DNA from: CAG-273 sp963929915
GTDB taxonomy: Bacteria; Bacillota; Clostridia; TANB77; CAG-508
Assembly: GCA_963929915.1 (NCBI GenBank)
Contig: CAWVJY010000008.1
Span: 1 to 64,000 of the forward strand
Reading direction: 5' to 3'
Length of the DNA: 64,000 bases
Positions 8,512-17,914 of the stretch are shown here, piece by piece (positions within the stretch are counted from its first letter, which is position 1; every line of letters starts with the position of its first letter). Position numbers and translations under genes: made by a program. Under the pieces are notes generated by a model that saw only the letters and a list, made by a program, of their open reading frames with translations, was not told the origin of the DNA and did not search any database.

Positions 8512-9753
8512 TTATCCCTTTGCATTTTCTTTTAATTTGTTCCAAATTTCATTGGTTTTTAAATACTCTTCATAATGCTTTTTGACATTTTTATTATATT
8601 GTTCCAAGTCTGACAATAAAATGTTGCAGTTTTCTCCTTCAAATAATTTATTAATTTCTGGTATACCCAGTTTTAGTTTTTCATGTATCATCTGCATGTC
8701 TTCTTGATAGGTTTCTGGTTTTGTTACATATTGAAATAAAGGCTTATACTTAATCCATCCTCTAGATGCTTGTATAAAACGTTTTGCTATTTGTTCATCT
8801 TCTACCTTTATTTTTCTTAGTGTTTTAGGATATTTTCCTCTTAATATATTTGTATATTTTAAAAATCCGTCATGAAAATGATATACCGGTACTTTGATTA
8901 CTTTTGAATTTTTTAAATTAATGGAGAAAAAAGTATCTTCTCCTCTTGCTCCTTCTGGATTATAAAATGCTGGAATTTTGTCGATATGATTGAGATTTAA
9001 ACATAAAGTAGAACCTGCAACCCATTTTCCTTTTCCTTCATCTTTAATTTCGTAGACACCTTCTCCATCTGCAATTTTAGCTTCTGCATAGGTGATTCCG
9101 TTGTCTTTCACAAATTTTTCACGAATGGAATCCCAAGAAATAATATCATTGCTAATCGCTTCTATATAATCTTTAAATAATTTTTCATCTATTTCTTGGT
9201 TTAATTCTACATAAGGGATTGGCGAAATATATCCACAATGATAGCCAATAGTAACATCAGCATCTGGAATATATTGATAATGCATAGAAATATTGTCTTG
9301 CTTTTTCCATTTTATTTCTTTAGATTGTAAATTTTTAATACAAGCTACAGGATATTCATCATCATCCCAAAATAGAAGATAGTCCATTCCTCTAATAAGA
9401 GCATAATACATTAGGGTATTCCTACCTCTAGCATGTCCATGCCCAAAAAAGAGAGTAGCTTCTTCTTTAGAAAGTTGACCTCTCCCTATAAGTCTTTTTT
9501 TCATTTCTTCTATATCTTCAGGAGTAATATATTTAATTTTTATATCTTTATAAACATTCGGCATCAGTCCATAGAAATCGACTCTTGTTGTGTATTGGTA
9601 CCCTAAGTCAAATAAAATAAAAATTGTTAATTCTACTGTATCGTCTGTTTCTTTGAATTGGTCTACTAATTGCTCATATGTATTATTAATTACTTTACAT
9701 ACATTAGGTCTGCCTGTTACAAAACCTAAACCAAATTGGACTGTTTTACCCAT
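8512..9753 (-). CDS. Putative GT-A type glycosyltransferase
   Basis: This 413-residue soluble protein is not a close match to a family I can name. It starts with a Rossmann-like strand (QFGLGFVTGRPNVCK). A glycosyltransferase-like core follows: GHARGRNTLMYYALIRGMDY and then LLFWDDDEYP, where DDDE resembles the DxD metal site. Later it has NPEGARGEDTFFSINL, resembling the acceptor-side ED motif of GT2-like enzymes. It heads the three-gene glycan cluster from a consensus promoter at 9807-9835 and has a GGAG ribosome site. The role in surface polysaccharide synthesis is inferred from motif layout and neighbours. Confidence 0.6.
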   Translation of the reverse strand: MGKTVQFGLGFVTGRPNVCKVINNTYEQLVDQFKETDDTVELTIFILFDLGYQYTTRVDFYGLMPNVYKDIKIKYITPEDIEEMKKRLIGRGQLSKEEATLFFGHGHARGRNTLMYYALIRGMDYLLFWDDDEYPVACIKNLQSKEIKWKKQDNISMHYQYIPDADVTIGYHCGYISPIPYVELNQEIDEKLFKDYIEAISNDIISWDSIREKFVKDNGITYAEAKIADGEGVYEIKDEGKGKWVAGSTLCLNLNHIDKIPAFYNPEGARGEDTFFSINLKNSKVIKVPVYHFHDGFLKYTNILRGKYPKTLRKIKVEDEQIAKRFIQASRGWIKYKPLFQYVTKPETYQEDMQMIHEKLKLGIPEINKLFEGENCNILLSDLEQYNKNVKKHYEEYLKTNEIWNKLKENAKG

Positions 9754-9806
9754 AACGTTCTCCTTCTATTTTTGATATCAGTCAAATAACTACATTTAAC
9801 TATAAG

Positions 9807-9835
9807 ATTATAACATATTCTACATTTTGTGTCAA
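9807..9835 (-). promoter_or_regulatory. Consensus promoter of the glycan cluster
   Basis: On the minus strand TTGACA (9835-9830), 17 bases and TATAAT (9812-9807) match sigma-A consensus fully. It lies about 55 bases before the glycosyltransferase start at 9753. Confidence 0.85.
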
Positions 9836-9867
9836 TGTTCCAAAATGGCTATATACTGGTTATTTCA

Positions 9868-10587
9868 TTAGTCTTCCACTTTATATTCTTTCTCTAGTTT
9901 TTCATTAAAATATAATTTTATAATTAAGTTTAGTTCTTTTAAATTCTCCTCTGGAATATGAAAAGAAAAAACCTTTTTAGCATCTGCTAATACAATATAT
10001 TGAATTGCAGTTTTAGTACTATCTGATAGTTGAATAGCTCCTTTATCTAGTCTGCCACAATTTTCACATTTGAATCCATTATCTTTTAAACTAAAATAGT
10101 TTAAATGTTCCTGTGCTTTACATTGTGTGCACTTGTGAATTTCTGGCATAAATCCTAGTAAGCATAAAAGTCTTAATTTGAAAACAGAAATGATAAAATC
10201 CAGATCCTTGTCTGTTTGTGAAATCATATACAGAGTATTTAAAAATAATTGCAAAATTTTATACGTATTTTGATTTTCGTCTGTTACATCATTAATAATT
10301 TTGGTAGCATGAGAAGCATATTTTAATTTATCTAAATCTGTACGGATGGGATAAAACAGTTCTATGGTATCACAAGAATTCATATGGTAACTGTTAGCTC
10401 CCTGATATAATAAATATTCTCCAAAGCACAAAAATTGAGTGCCTGCCATAAGAAGGCTTTTTGGTCTTCTTGCCCCTTTTGCAGCACACCCAATTTTTCC
10501 ATTGGGAGTAAGTATTGTTAGCATTTTATCATAGTCATTCATTTTACTTTCAGAAAGTATGATTCCTTTTGTTTTGATGATTCCCAT
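9868..10587 (-). CDS. recO: DNA repair protein RecO
   Basis: RecO works with RecR to load RecA onto SSB-covered single strands. The protein has the OB-fold start (KTKGIILSESKMNDYDKML, TPNGKIGCAAKGARRPKS) and a helical middle. Four zinc-binding cysteines follow in CTQCKAQ and CENCGRLDKG. The 239-residue length is normal. It is the last gene of the era-yqzL-recO group, an order conserved in Firmicutes. Start ATG follows GAGGACAAGCAAT. Confidence 0.9.
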   Translation of the reverse strand: MGIIKTKGIILSESKMNDYDKMLTILTPNGKIGCAAKGARRPKSLLMAGTQFLCFGEYLLYQGANSYHMNSCDTIELFYPIRTDLDKLKYASHATKIINDVTDENQNTYKILQLFLNTLYMISQTDKDLDFIISVFKLRLLCLLGFMPEIHKCTQCKAQEHLNYFSLKDNGFKCENCGRLDKGAIQLSDSTKTAIQYIVLADAKKVFSFHIPEENLKELNLIIKLYFNEKLEKEYKVED

Positions 10588-10635
10588 ATTGCTTGTCCTC
10601 TACTATTTCTTCTATTCCTTTATTTTCATATTCCT

Positions 10636-10818
10636 TTATTTTATAGTTTGATTCATCTCATTGTTGGTAAGTGTCATATCATTTGAGTTTATTGATTGGT
10701 CTTGATTGATTAAATTTTTTTCTATATTTTGCATTTCCATAAACTCCATAAAAGTATGAATGTTCCCAGTTTGTTTAAAAGTATTCCACGCCAAGTCTTT
10801 CATTTGTTTTTCTTTCAT
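10636..10818 (-). CDS. yqzL: YqzL-like small protein
   Basis: This 60-residue protein begins MKEKQMKDLAWNTFKQTGNI, matching the short YqzL family (W-x-x-F-x-x-T-G-x). YqzL is characteristically encoded between era and recO in Bacilli and Clostridia, exactly as here. Its function is unknown. The C-terminal half is polar, Asn/Gln-rich and probably disordered, and is longer than in Bacillus. A GGAGCTGAT ribosome site precedes the ATG. Confidence 0.75.
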   Translation of the reverse strand: MKEKQMKDLAWNTFKQTGNIHTFMEFMEMQNIEKNLINQDQSINSNDMTLTNNEMNQTIK

Positions 10819-10924
10819 GTATCTATCAGCTCCTGTTCTAGAAGTGTTTTTCTTCTAATGTTATTATTTGTTTTTTTCTATTTTTTATACTGATTTTTAT
10901 TACATTACATAAGTTTTTACTTTT

Positions 10925-11842
10925 CTAATCTTGGAATTTAAAACGTTTTACAAAATGTTCATCATTAATCCAATCTTCTTTTACTTTTACCCATAATTGC
11001 AAATTGACTTGTTCTTCTAGCATTTTTTCTAAGTCTTGCCTTGCATAGGTTCCAATTTTTTTAAGCATATTTCCATTTTTGCCTATAATAATACCTTTAT
11101 GAGAATCTCTTAAACAATAAATAGTTGCTTCAATATTAAAAATAGGTTTATTTTCTTTTGTTTTTCCTTTTTTTAATTTTTCTACCTCTACTAAAATTCC
11201 GTGTGGTACTTCATCTTGCAATAATTTTAAAGCTTTTTCACGAATGGTTTCTTCTGCTAGATCTCGCACTGTTTGGTCTGTATATTCTTCTGTATTATAA
11301 TAAGCAGGACCTTCTTTTAAGTTTTTTTCTATTTCTTCTAAAATAATATCTACATCTTGCGATTTTAAAGCAGAAATTGGAATAATGGCTTTAAAATGGT
11401 ATTCATCTTTAAAAGCTTCAATTAGTTTAAAAATTTGCTCTTTGGTTACTAAATCTATTTTATTAATTACTAAAATTGTATTAGCTTTGGCTTCCTTAAT
11501 TTTGTCTAAAATCATTCTATCGCCTTTTCCGATGCCATCTGATGTAGCTTCTACTACAAATAAAATAATATCTGCATCAGGAATACTGTTCCATGCAGTA
11601 TCATTCATAGTATTACCTAATTTTGATTTTGGCTTATGAATTCCTGGCGTATCTGTAAAAATGATTTGAGAATGTTCTCTATTTACTATGGCTTTAATAG
11701 CAGTTCTTGTCGTTTGTGGTTTATTTACCACAACAGCAACTTTTTGTCCTACTAAATCGTTTAAAATACTAGATTTTCCTACATTGGTTCTACCTACTAT
11801 TGCCACAAAACCTGATTTAAATTTTTCCATATTTCTTTTCAT
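10925..11842 (-). CDS. era: GTPase Era
   Basis: Era binds 16S rRNA and GTP and assists 30S assembly. G motifs are clear: GRTNVGKSS (T replaces the usual P), DTPGIHKPKS and NKIDL. The C-terminal KH domain shows GIIIGKNGNMLKKIG and VKEDWINDE. An open frame extends upstream to 11962, but those residues have no counterpart in the family and no ribosome site. ATG 11842 (MKRNMEKFKSGF) or ATG 11830 fits family length, and neither has a strong ribosome site. It heads era-yqzL-recO. Confidence 0.92.
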   Translation of the reverse strand: MKRNMEKFKSGFVAIVGRTNVGKSSILNDLVGQKVAVVVNKPQTTRTAIKAIVNREHSQIIFTDTPGIHKPKSKLGNTMNDTAWNSIPDADIILFVVEATSDGIGKGDRMILDKIKEAKANTILVINKIDLVTKEQIFKLIEAFKDEYHFKAIIPISALKSQDVDIILEEIEKNLKEGPAYYNTEEYTDQTVRDLAEETIREKALKLLQDEVPHGILVEVEKLKKGKTKENKPIFNIEATIYCLRDSHKGIIIGKNGNMLKKIGTYARQDLEKMLEEQVNLQLWVKVKEDWINDEHFVKRFKFQD

Positions 11843-12104
11843 GCCATTTTTTCTAAAATAGATTGTATCGTTAAAATAATCTTTTCTAAATAGATGGCTC
11901 TTCCTTTCTGTTTTTATTATACTACTATTATTTTTCACCTTTTGTAGAATTTTGTCAATCATTTTTTAGTTTTTTTCTACTAAATTCACTTGACTTTTCA
12001 ATTTTCTTAAAACCTGTTCTTCACTCTGCTTTTCCTAAACTTCTTTATTTATTGTAACGTTAATTTTAATTAATGTCAATAGTTTTTAAAACATTTGTTC
12101 TTTT

Positions 12105-13859
12105 TTAAATTCTATACTTTTCCCTTTTTTGATAAGTAGTATGTAATAACTCATGTGCTAAATGTCCTCCAGGTTCTCCTAAAAACTCCCTATAAATTTT
12201 TTGTAACACTGGATTTTTATGAGACTCTCTAATTTTGCTTTTTTCGTCTATCGTATACATTGCTGCTGCACGTTTTGCTCTAACATCTACCGTTTCTCTT
12301 ATTTTCGCACTTTTAATTGGTTGACCTCCACCCATAATGCATCCGCCTGGGCAGGCCATAATTTCTACAAATTGGTAATCTGCTTTTCCTGATTTTATTT
12401 CTTCCATAATCGTTTTGGCATTTCCAAGTCCATGAGCAACAGCTATTTTAACTTGTTTGTCTCCTATTGGTATGGTAGCTCTTTTAATTCCTGTTTTTCC
12501 CCTTACTTCTTCAAATTCAATTTTTTCCAAAGTTTTTCCTGTTAAGATTTCAGAAACAGTTCTTAATGCCGCTTCCATTACTCCACCTGTAACACCAAAT
12601 ATAGCACCTGCTCCTGTTGCTTCTCCCATTGGATTGTCAAATTTTTCCTCTTCCAATTCTACAAATTCAATATTAGCTTGTTTTATCATTCTGGCAAGTT
12701 CTCTAGTAGTAATAACGCAGTCTACGTCATAAAGTCCGTTGTCCTTTAATTCTTCTCTTTGACGTTCAAATTTTTTAGCAATACAAGGCATAACAGAAAC
12801 TACAAATAATTTTTCTGGATTAATCTTCTGTTTTGCCGCATAATAGGTTTTGATTACTGCTCCAAACATTTCATGTGGAGATTTACAACTAGATAGATGT
12901 TTTAAATTTTCAGGATAATTCATTTCTATATATCTTACCCATCCTGGACTACAAGAAGTAATCATTGGCAAATAGTCATTTTTCTGAAATCTTTCTATAA
13001 ATTCTGTTGCTTCTTCCATAATGGTAAAATCTGCACCAGTATTGGTATCAAACACTTTATCAAAACCTAAACGCTTTAAAGATGCTACCATTTTACCTGT
13101 TACATTTGTTCCTATTGGCATGCCAAATTCTTCTCCTAATGCCACACGTACTGCTGGAGCTGTTTGCACTACTACATACGTATCTGGATCTTTTAGTTTT
13201 TCCCAAACAATATCAGTATTATCTTTCTCTTGCAATGCTCCTGTTGGGCAAGCTTCTATACATTGACCACAAAAAGTACAATTCACATCATTTAAACTAT
13301 GGTCTCCCACTGTAGAAATACAAGAAGAAAAACCTCTACCTATTGCATCAATTGCTCCAATTTGTTGCACTCTTTTACAAGCAGAAACACATCTTCTACA
13401 TAAAATACATTTATTAAAATCACGTACAATAGCAGGAGAAACATTATCTATTTTATGCTCATTTTTCTCTCCTTCATAACGTACTCCAGTTACATTAAAT
13501 TTAATTGCTAAAGCCTGTAATTCACAGTTTCCATTTCTAGTACAAGTTAAACAATCTCTATGATGATTAGATAAAATTAAATCTAAAATCATTTTTCTAG
13601 CTTCTATGACAGCAGGAGAATGAGTATGTACTACCATTCCTTCTTCTACAGTTTGAATACAAGAGGTAGCAAATCCTTTTCTTCCTTCTACTTCGGTAAT
13701 ACACATTCTGCAATCTCCTATCGCATTAATTTCCTTTAAATAGCAAAGTGTCGGAATATCAATATTTGCTTTTCTCGCTGCTTGCAAAATTGTTGTTCCT
13801 TTTGGTACTTCTACTTTTTTATTATCAATTGTTAAATGTATCATTGGTATCTCAGGCAT
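12105..13859 (-). CDS. hydA: [FeFe] hydrogenase catalytic subunit of a bifurcating HydABC complex
   Basis: It makes or uses H2, coupled to ferredoxin and NADH through the HydB/HydC partners, in the cytoplasm. The domain order is as follows. An N-terminal [2Fe-2S] domain has CYLKEINAIGDCRMC. A His/Cys-type cluster follows (CLTCTRNGNCELQ). Two [4Fe-4S] clusters come next (CILCRRCVSAC and CTFCGQCIEACP). The H-cluster domain has all three signatures: TSCSPGWVRY, MPCIAKKFERQ and MACPGGCIMGGGQP. At 584 residues it has the usual trimeric-type length. It is the last gene of hydC-hydB-hydA. A GGAGAGAAAAGAA ribosome site precedes the ATG, and a repeat remnant is wedged before it. Confidence 0.95.
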   Translation of the reverse strand: MPEIPMIHLTIDNKKVEVPKGTTILQAARKANIDIPTLCYLKEINAIGDCRMCITEVEGRKGFATSCIQTVEEGMVVHTHSPAVIEARKMILDLILSNHHRDCLTCTRNGNCELQALAIKFNVTGVRYEGEKNEHKIDNVSPAIVRDFNKCILCRRCVSACKRVQQIGAIDAIGRGFSSCISTVGDHSLNDVNCTFCGQCIEACPTGALQEKDNTDIVWEKLKDPDTYVVVQTAPAVRVALGEEFGMPIGTNVTGKMVASLKRLGFDKVFDTNTGADFTIMEEATEFIERFQKNDYLPMITSCSPGWVRYIEMNYPENLKHLSSCKSPHEMFGAVIKTYYAAKQKINPEKLFVVSVMPCIAKKFERQREELKDNGLYDVDCVITTRELARMIKQANIEFVELEEEKFDNPMGEATGAGAIFGVTGGVMEAALRTVSEILTGKTLEKIEFEEVRGKTGIKRATIPIGDKQVKIAVAHGLGNAKTIMEEIKSGKADYQFVEIMACPGGCIMGGGQPIKSAKIRETVDVRAKRAAAMYTIDEKSKIRESHKNPVLQKIYREFLGEPGGHLAHELLHTTYQKREKYRI

Positions 13860-13876
13860 TTCTTTTCTCTCCTTTT

Positions 13877-13909
13877 TTCAACCATTGGGGACGGTCCTTT
13901 TTGGCTGAA
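13877..13909. repeat. GGGGACG-family repeat remnant inside the hyd operon
   Basis: The 33 bases read TTCAACCATTGGGGACGG followed by TCCTTTTTGGCTGAA, with weakly paired ends (TTCAACC/GGCTGAA). It sits between the hydB stop (13910) and the hydA ribosome site, so it is transcribed within the operon. It shares its core with the elements at 571, 17915 and 38281. Confidence 0.65.
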
Positions 13910-15766
13910 TTAACTAATTGCATGAAATGGACACATGGAAATACAAGTTCTACATTTCATACATATTTTTTCATCAATGTGATGTGGCTTCCCTGGTTCG
14001 CCAGAAATGGCATTTACTGGACAGTTACGTTTGCAAATTCCACATCCTTTGCATTTTTCTTCTTGAATTTGAATAATTGCTAATTCTTTACATTCTTTTG
14101 TTTTACAATTTTTGTATTTAATATGTTCTAAATATTCTTCTCTAAAAAATTTTAAGGTGGAAAGTATGGGATTAGGTGCTGCTTTTCCTAATCCACAAAT
14201 GGCAGTTTTAGGGATAAGGATTGCTAATTCTTCTAATCTTTCTAAGTCCTCTAAGTCAGCTCTTCCCTCTGTTATTTTTTGTAGAATTTCTAACATTCTT
14301 TTGGTTCCTATTCTACAAGGTGTGCATTTTCCACAAGATTCTTGCACAGTAAAATCTAAGTAGAATCTGGCTAAATTTACCATACATTTCGTATCATCCA
14401 TAACAATTAATCCACCAGAACCCATAATAGAGCCCATTTCCGCTAGTGCCTCATAATCAATAGGTGTATCTATATGTTCTTTTGGAATACATCCACCAGA
14501 AGGTCCTCCTGTTTGTGCAGCTTTAAAATCTCTTCCATTAGGAATTCCCCCACCAATATCATAAACGATTTCTCTTAAAGTTGTTCCCATAGGTACTTCT
14601 ACTAATCCTGTATTTACTACATTACCTCCTAATGCAAATACTTTAGTTCCTTTTGAAGTTTCTGTACCAATACTTGCATACCAGTCTGCACCATTTAAAA
14701 TAATTCTGGTGACATTGGCAAATGTTTCTACATTATTAATTAAAGTTGGTTTCCACCATAAGCCTTGGTTTGCAGGATAGGGTGGTTTTACCCTTGGTTG
14801 TCCACGTTTTCCTTCTATGGATTCTAAAAGAGCTGTTTCTTCTCCACATACATAAGCTCCTGCACCTAAACGAATTTCTACATCAAAACTAAATTCTGTG
14901 CCAAAAATATTATTTCCTAGCAAACCGTATTGTCTTGCTTGTTTAATGGCAATATCAAATCTGTGAACAGCAATAGGATATTCTGCCCTTACATAAATGT
15001 AGCCTTTGTTAGCACCTATTGCATATCCTGCAATGACCATTGACTCTAAAACAGAATGAGGATCTCCTTCTAAAATGCTTCTATCCATAAAAGCTCCAGG
15101 GTCACCTTCATCTGCATTACAAACTACATATTTTTGCTTTCCTGTAGCCTCTCTTGTTAGTCTCCATTTTTTGCCTGTAGGGAATCCTCCTCCACCTCTA
15201 CCTCTTAAGCCAGATTGTTCTATGGTATCTATTACTTCTTCTGGTGACATCGTAAGTAAAACTTTTTCTAAAGCCTTATATCCATCAAAAGCAATATATT
15301 CTTCAATGTTTTCAGGATCTATTTTCCCGCAATTTTTAAGGGCAATTCTCTTTTGCTTTTTATAAAAGCTAAGTTCGTCTAATTTTTTTACTTTAGTGCC
15401 ATCTATTTCTTTACATAAAAGACGTTCTACTATTTTACCTTCTATCATATGAGTATTGATAATTTCTTCACAATCTTCTGGTGTTACCATGGCATAAAAG
15501 GTATCTTCTGGCCTTATAATTACAATAGGTCCTTTTGCACATAAACCAAAACATCCAGTTTGTATTACACGTACATTTTCTATATTTTTTTCTTTTATTA
15601 TTTTTTTAAAGTTTTCAATAATTTTAGGAGATTTAGAAGAAGTACACCCTGTTCCATGACATACTAAAATATGTTTTTCTTTTGAACCTACTGTATCATT
15701 TACTCTAATATCTAGCTCTTTTCTTTTTGTATCTCTTATTTCTCTTATTTTTTGTAATGTATTCAT
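13910..15766 (-). CDS. hydB: NADH-binding flavoprotein subunit of the bifurcating hydrogenase
   Basis: HydB carries FMN and is the site where electrons from NADH and ferredoxin meet. The order is an N-terminal thioredoxin-like [2Fe-2S] domain (CHGTGCTSSKSPKI, QTGCFGLCAKGP) and then the NuoF-like core. The core has the NADH/FMN loop (GLRGRGGGGFPTGKKW, NADEGDPGAFMDRSI and RLGAGAYVCGEETALLESI). It is followed by a [4Fe-4S] site (ESCGKCTPCRIGTKRM). Two C-terminal ferredoxin clusters complete it (CKGCGICKRNCPVNAI and CMKCRTCISMCPFHAI). Its 618 residues match HydB of HydABC rather than plain NuoF. It lies between hydC and hydA. Confidence 0.95.
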   Translation of the reverse strand: MNTLQKIREIRDTKRKELDIRVNDTVGSKEKHILVCHGTGCTSSKSPKIIENFKKIIKEKNIENVRVIQTGCFGLCAKGPIVIIRPEDTFYAMVTPEDCEEIINTHMIEGKIVERLLCKEIDGTKVKKLDELSFYKKQKRIALKNCGKIDPENIEEYIAFDGYKALEKVLLTMSPEEVIDTIEQSGLRGRGGGGFPTGKKWRLTREATGKQKYVVCNADEGDPGAFMDRSILEGDPHSVLESMVIAGYAIGANKGYIYVRAEYPIAVHRFDIAIKQARQYGLLGNNIFGTEFSFDVEIRLGAGAYVCGEETALLESIEGKRGQPRVKPPYPANQGLWWKPTLINNVETFANVTRIILNGADWYASIGTETSKGTKVFALGGNVVNTGLVEVPMGTTLREIVYDIGGGIPNGRDFKAAQTGGPSGGCIPKEHIDTPIDYEALAEMGSIMGSGGLIVMDDTKCMVNLARFYLDFTVQESCGKCTPCRIGTKRMLEILQKITEGRADLEDLERLEELAILIPKTAICGLGKAAPNPILSTLKFFREEYLEHIKYKNCKTKECKELAIIQIQEEKCKGCGICKRNCPVNAISGEPGKPHHIDEKICMKCRTCISMCPFHAIS

Positions 15767-15837
15767 TTGTTTCTCCTTCTTTAGAATAATTACTTTATTT
15801 CTTTTTTGGTAAAATGCCTTCTTTTTTAATAAATAGA

Positions 15838-16353
15838 CTATTTTTCTTCTTGGTTTGTTTGTTGTAATTTATCTAAAACTTCATCTAGTTTTTTTACAGT
15901 TGCTTTTCCATATACTTCACCATTTACGGTAAATACTGGTGCAATTCCACAAGCTCCTACACAACGAGTGGCATCAATAGAAAATAATCCATCTTTTGTG
16001 GTTTCGCCTTCCCCTATTTTTAATCTACTTTTTAATCTTTCCATAATTTTTTCGGAACCTTTTACAAAACAAGCAGTACCTAAGCAAACAGAAATAGCAT
16101 ATTTTCCCTTTGGCTTTAAAGTAAATCTAGAATAAAAAGTAATTACTCCATAAATTTCTGTCATAGGAATTGCTAAATATTCTGAAATTTTCTTTTGTGC
16201 AAGTAATGGAATATATCCATATTTTACTTGTATCTCATTTAAAATAGGAATTAAATTATCTTTTATTGGCGTGTATTGCTCTAAAATCTCTTGTATTTCT
16301 TTTTCTAGCTTTTGTTCCACACAGCAAGCATTCTTTGGTTCTTTTTTATTCAT
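15838..16353 (-). CDS. hydC: NuoE-like [2Fe-2S] subunit of the bifurcating hydrogenase
   Basis: This 171-residue subunit passes electrons to the FMN subunit. After a helical N-terminus it has a thioredoxin-like fold with the four cluster cysteines in CLGTACFVKGSE and CVGACGIAPVFTVNGEVYG. The start MNKKEPKNACC lies behind GGGAAAGGAAAACACTG. It is first in the operon, with a promoter at 16427-16455 just upstream and a terminator for the preceding gene beyond that. Confidence 0.93.
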   Translation of the reverse strand: MNKKEPKNACCVEQKLEKEIQEILEQYTPIKDNLIPILNEIQVKYGYIPLLAQKKISEYLAIPMTEIYGVITFYSRFTLKPKGKYAISVCLGTACFVKGSEKIMERLKSRLKIGEGETTKDGLFSIDATRCVGACGIAPVFTVNGEVYGKATVKKLDEVLDKLQQTNQEEK

Positions 16354-16426
16354 CAGTGTTTTCCTTTCCCTATTTATTTCTTTTTCTTATTTTTATATTT
16401 TTTACATCTTTTATCTTCTTTTGGTT

Positions 16427-16455
16427 ATTATATCAAACTATATATTTTTGTACAA
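16427..16455 (-). promoter_or_regulatory. Promoter of the hydCBA operon
   Basis: On the minus strand TTGTAC (16455-16450), 17 bases and TATAAT (16432-16427). It is about 75 bases before hydC and immediately after the terminator of the upstream gene. Confidence 0.75.
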
Positions 16456-16466
16456 TAATATCAAAA

Positions 16467-16522
16467 AACTTTCTTTATTTTCTTATTTGCCTAAAATGTG
16501 CTAATAAGTTATAAAGAAAGTT
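16467..16522 (-). terminator. Terminator of the DUF3048 gene
   Basis: A perfect AACTTTCTTTAT/ATAAAGAAAGTT stem with further internal pairing is followed on the minus strand by TTTTTTGAT. It lies between the DUF3048 stop (16537) and the hyd promoter. Confidence 0.8.
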
Positions 16523-16536
16523 GATTTAAAATATTT

Positions 16537-17715
16537 TTATTCTTCTACCGTTTCTCCTTTGAATTCCACTTCACTATTGATTGGGCAAATTTGAATAAAT
16601 GTTTTTCCATCATTTACTTTTAGTTCATTTCCATTCAAATCTTTATATATTGTCTTGCCACTTCTAGAAGTTTTTTCACAAGTAATAGGAATTGCTTTTC
16701 CATTGGTAATATAATATCCATCTGCTTTTTTGATATTATACAAAGTTTGCCTTCCATAACTATCTATACTTTCATTTTCAATAAAAGTGATGATAATATT
16801 TTTAGTAGTAACCTCTTTTTCTGTCTCCCAATCTACTTGTTTTTTATCTCTTGAATACCTAATATAAGTTTGAGTTTCTGGGTCATATTCATATTTTACA
16901 GTATTATAAACAGAATAAGGAATCGTTACTTCCCAAGCCTCTTGTATTTGAGAAGTAGTTTGTGTTTCTTCCTCTTGGTTATTATTTTCACTAACATTAC
17001 TAGATTGCTGCTGATTTTCTGCTTTTTCTTGTTGCTCTTGTTGTTCTATTTCTTCTATAGAATCTAACTCTTGTTCTACTACATAATTTAAAACAGGGTC
17101 TTGATGAGTTGTTGTTCGAAATCCTTCTCTTTCTATAATTTTTTCAATATTAGCAGTAGAAGTTACTGCATTATGTGGAGCATATCTTGAACTATCTCTC
17201 CAAAATAAACTTTCACTTTCATATATTCCGTTAATATCTGAAATAGAAAGGCTTTCAATATCTTCTTTTGCTTGTGGACTTTGTCCATAATGTACATAAA
17301 TAGCATCATTTTCTAAAGCATAATCTAAGAAATAATGTCTTGCACTTCTTAAAGGACCTATTTTATCTAAATCTTTACCCTGCATAACAAGCATTAGTCT
17401 AGTTTCTCCGCCTTCTACAATAATTTCGTAAACTAAGTCTGCTTCTAATAATCCTGCTTGTGGCATTGCATTAATATTATTGTCTATCATAAAAGCAATT
17501 GGTCTTTCATTTCCTGCAAAAGTAATGGGTTCTGGAATTTCTTCTTGCTCCTCTACTGTATTTGTATTTCCTACTTGTTTTTGATTTTGACTATCTTGCC
17601 AAAATTTAACTGCTAATAATCCACCTGCTACTAAAATTAAAATAATTAAAATGACAACTAAAAATTTTACTCCACCTTTTGTTGTTTTCATATTTTTTGC
17701 TCTTGTATTTCTCAT
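16537..17715 (-). CDS. DUF3048 domain protein (YerB-like), membrane-anchored
   Basis: The 392-residue protein has a basic N-terminus and one membrane span at residues 16-37 (VKFLVVILIILILVAGGLL), so the rest is outside the cell. The DUF3048 N-terminal block is clear: RPIAFMIDNNINAMPQAGL, EGGETRLMLVMQ, GPLRSARHYFLDYA and HYGQSPQA. A Gln/Glu/Asn-rich linker (about 225-255) separates it from the C-terminal DUF3048 part, which holds YIRYSRDKKQVDWET and ITCEKTSRSGKTIY. YerB-type proteins are of unknown function and are often lipoproteins. Here no lipobox cysteine is visible. It stands alone between a repeat-rich gap and a strong terminator. Confidence 0.8.
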   Translation of the reverse strand: MRNTRAKNMKTTKGGVKFLVVILIILILVAGGLLAVKFWQDSQNQKQVGNTNTVEEQEEIPEPITFAGNERPIAFMIDNNINAMPQAGLLEADLVYEIIVEGGETRLMLVMQGKDLDKIGPLRSARHYFLDYALENDAIYVHYGQSPQAKEDIESLSISDINGIYESESLFWRDSSRYAPHNAVTSTANIEKIIEREGFRTTTHQDPVLNYVVEQELDSIEEIEQQEQQEKAENQQQSSNVSENNNQEEETQTTSQIQEAWEVTIPYSVYNTVKYEYDPETQTYIRYSRDKKQVDWETEKEVTTKNIIITFIENESIDSYGRQTLYNIKKADGYYITNGKAIPITCEKTSRSGKTIYKDLNGNELKVNDGKTFIQICPINSEVEFKGETVEE

Positions 17716-17914
17716 TTTTCCCTCCTAAATAATTTGTACACCTTTTATTTAGCACTGTTGCTTACGTTTAGTTTAGTTTAGTTTGGTTTAGTTTAGTTTA
17801 ATTTAGTTTTGTTTTGTTTTATTTTCTTCGATTTAGTTTAGTCTGGTCTGGTTTAGTTTAATCTGGTTTGGTTTGGTTTGGTTATATTTTAAAAAAGTAT
17901 TCGTTTTTTAAAGA
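17716..17914. repeat. Degenerate TTTAG/TTTGG pentanucleotide tract
   Basis: From about 17763 to 17886 the plus strand repeats GTTTA, TTTAG and TTTGG units with interruptions. On the other strand this is CTAAA/CCAAA, purine-poor and unstructured. It looks like a slippage-prone microsatellite in the gap upstream of the DUF3048 gene. No gene or clear promoter is visible in the gap. Confidence 0.7.
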
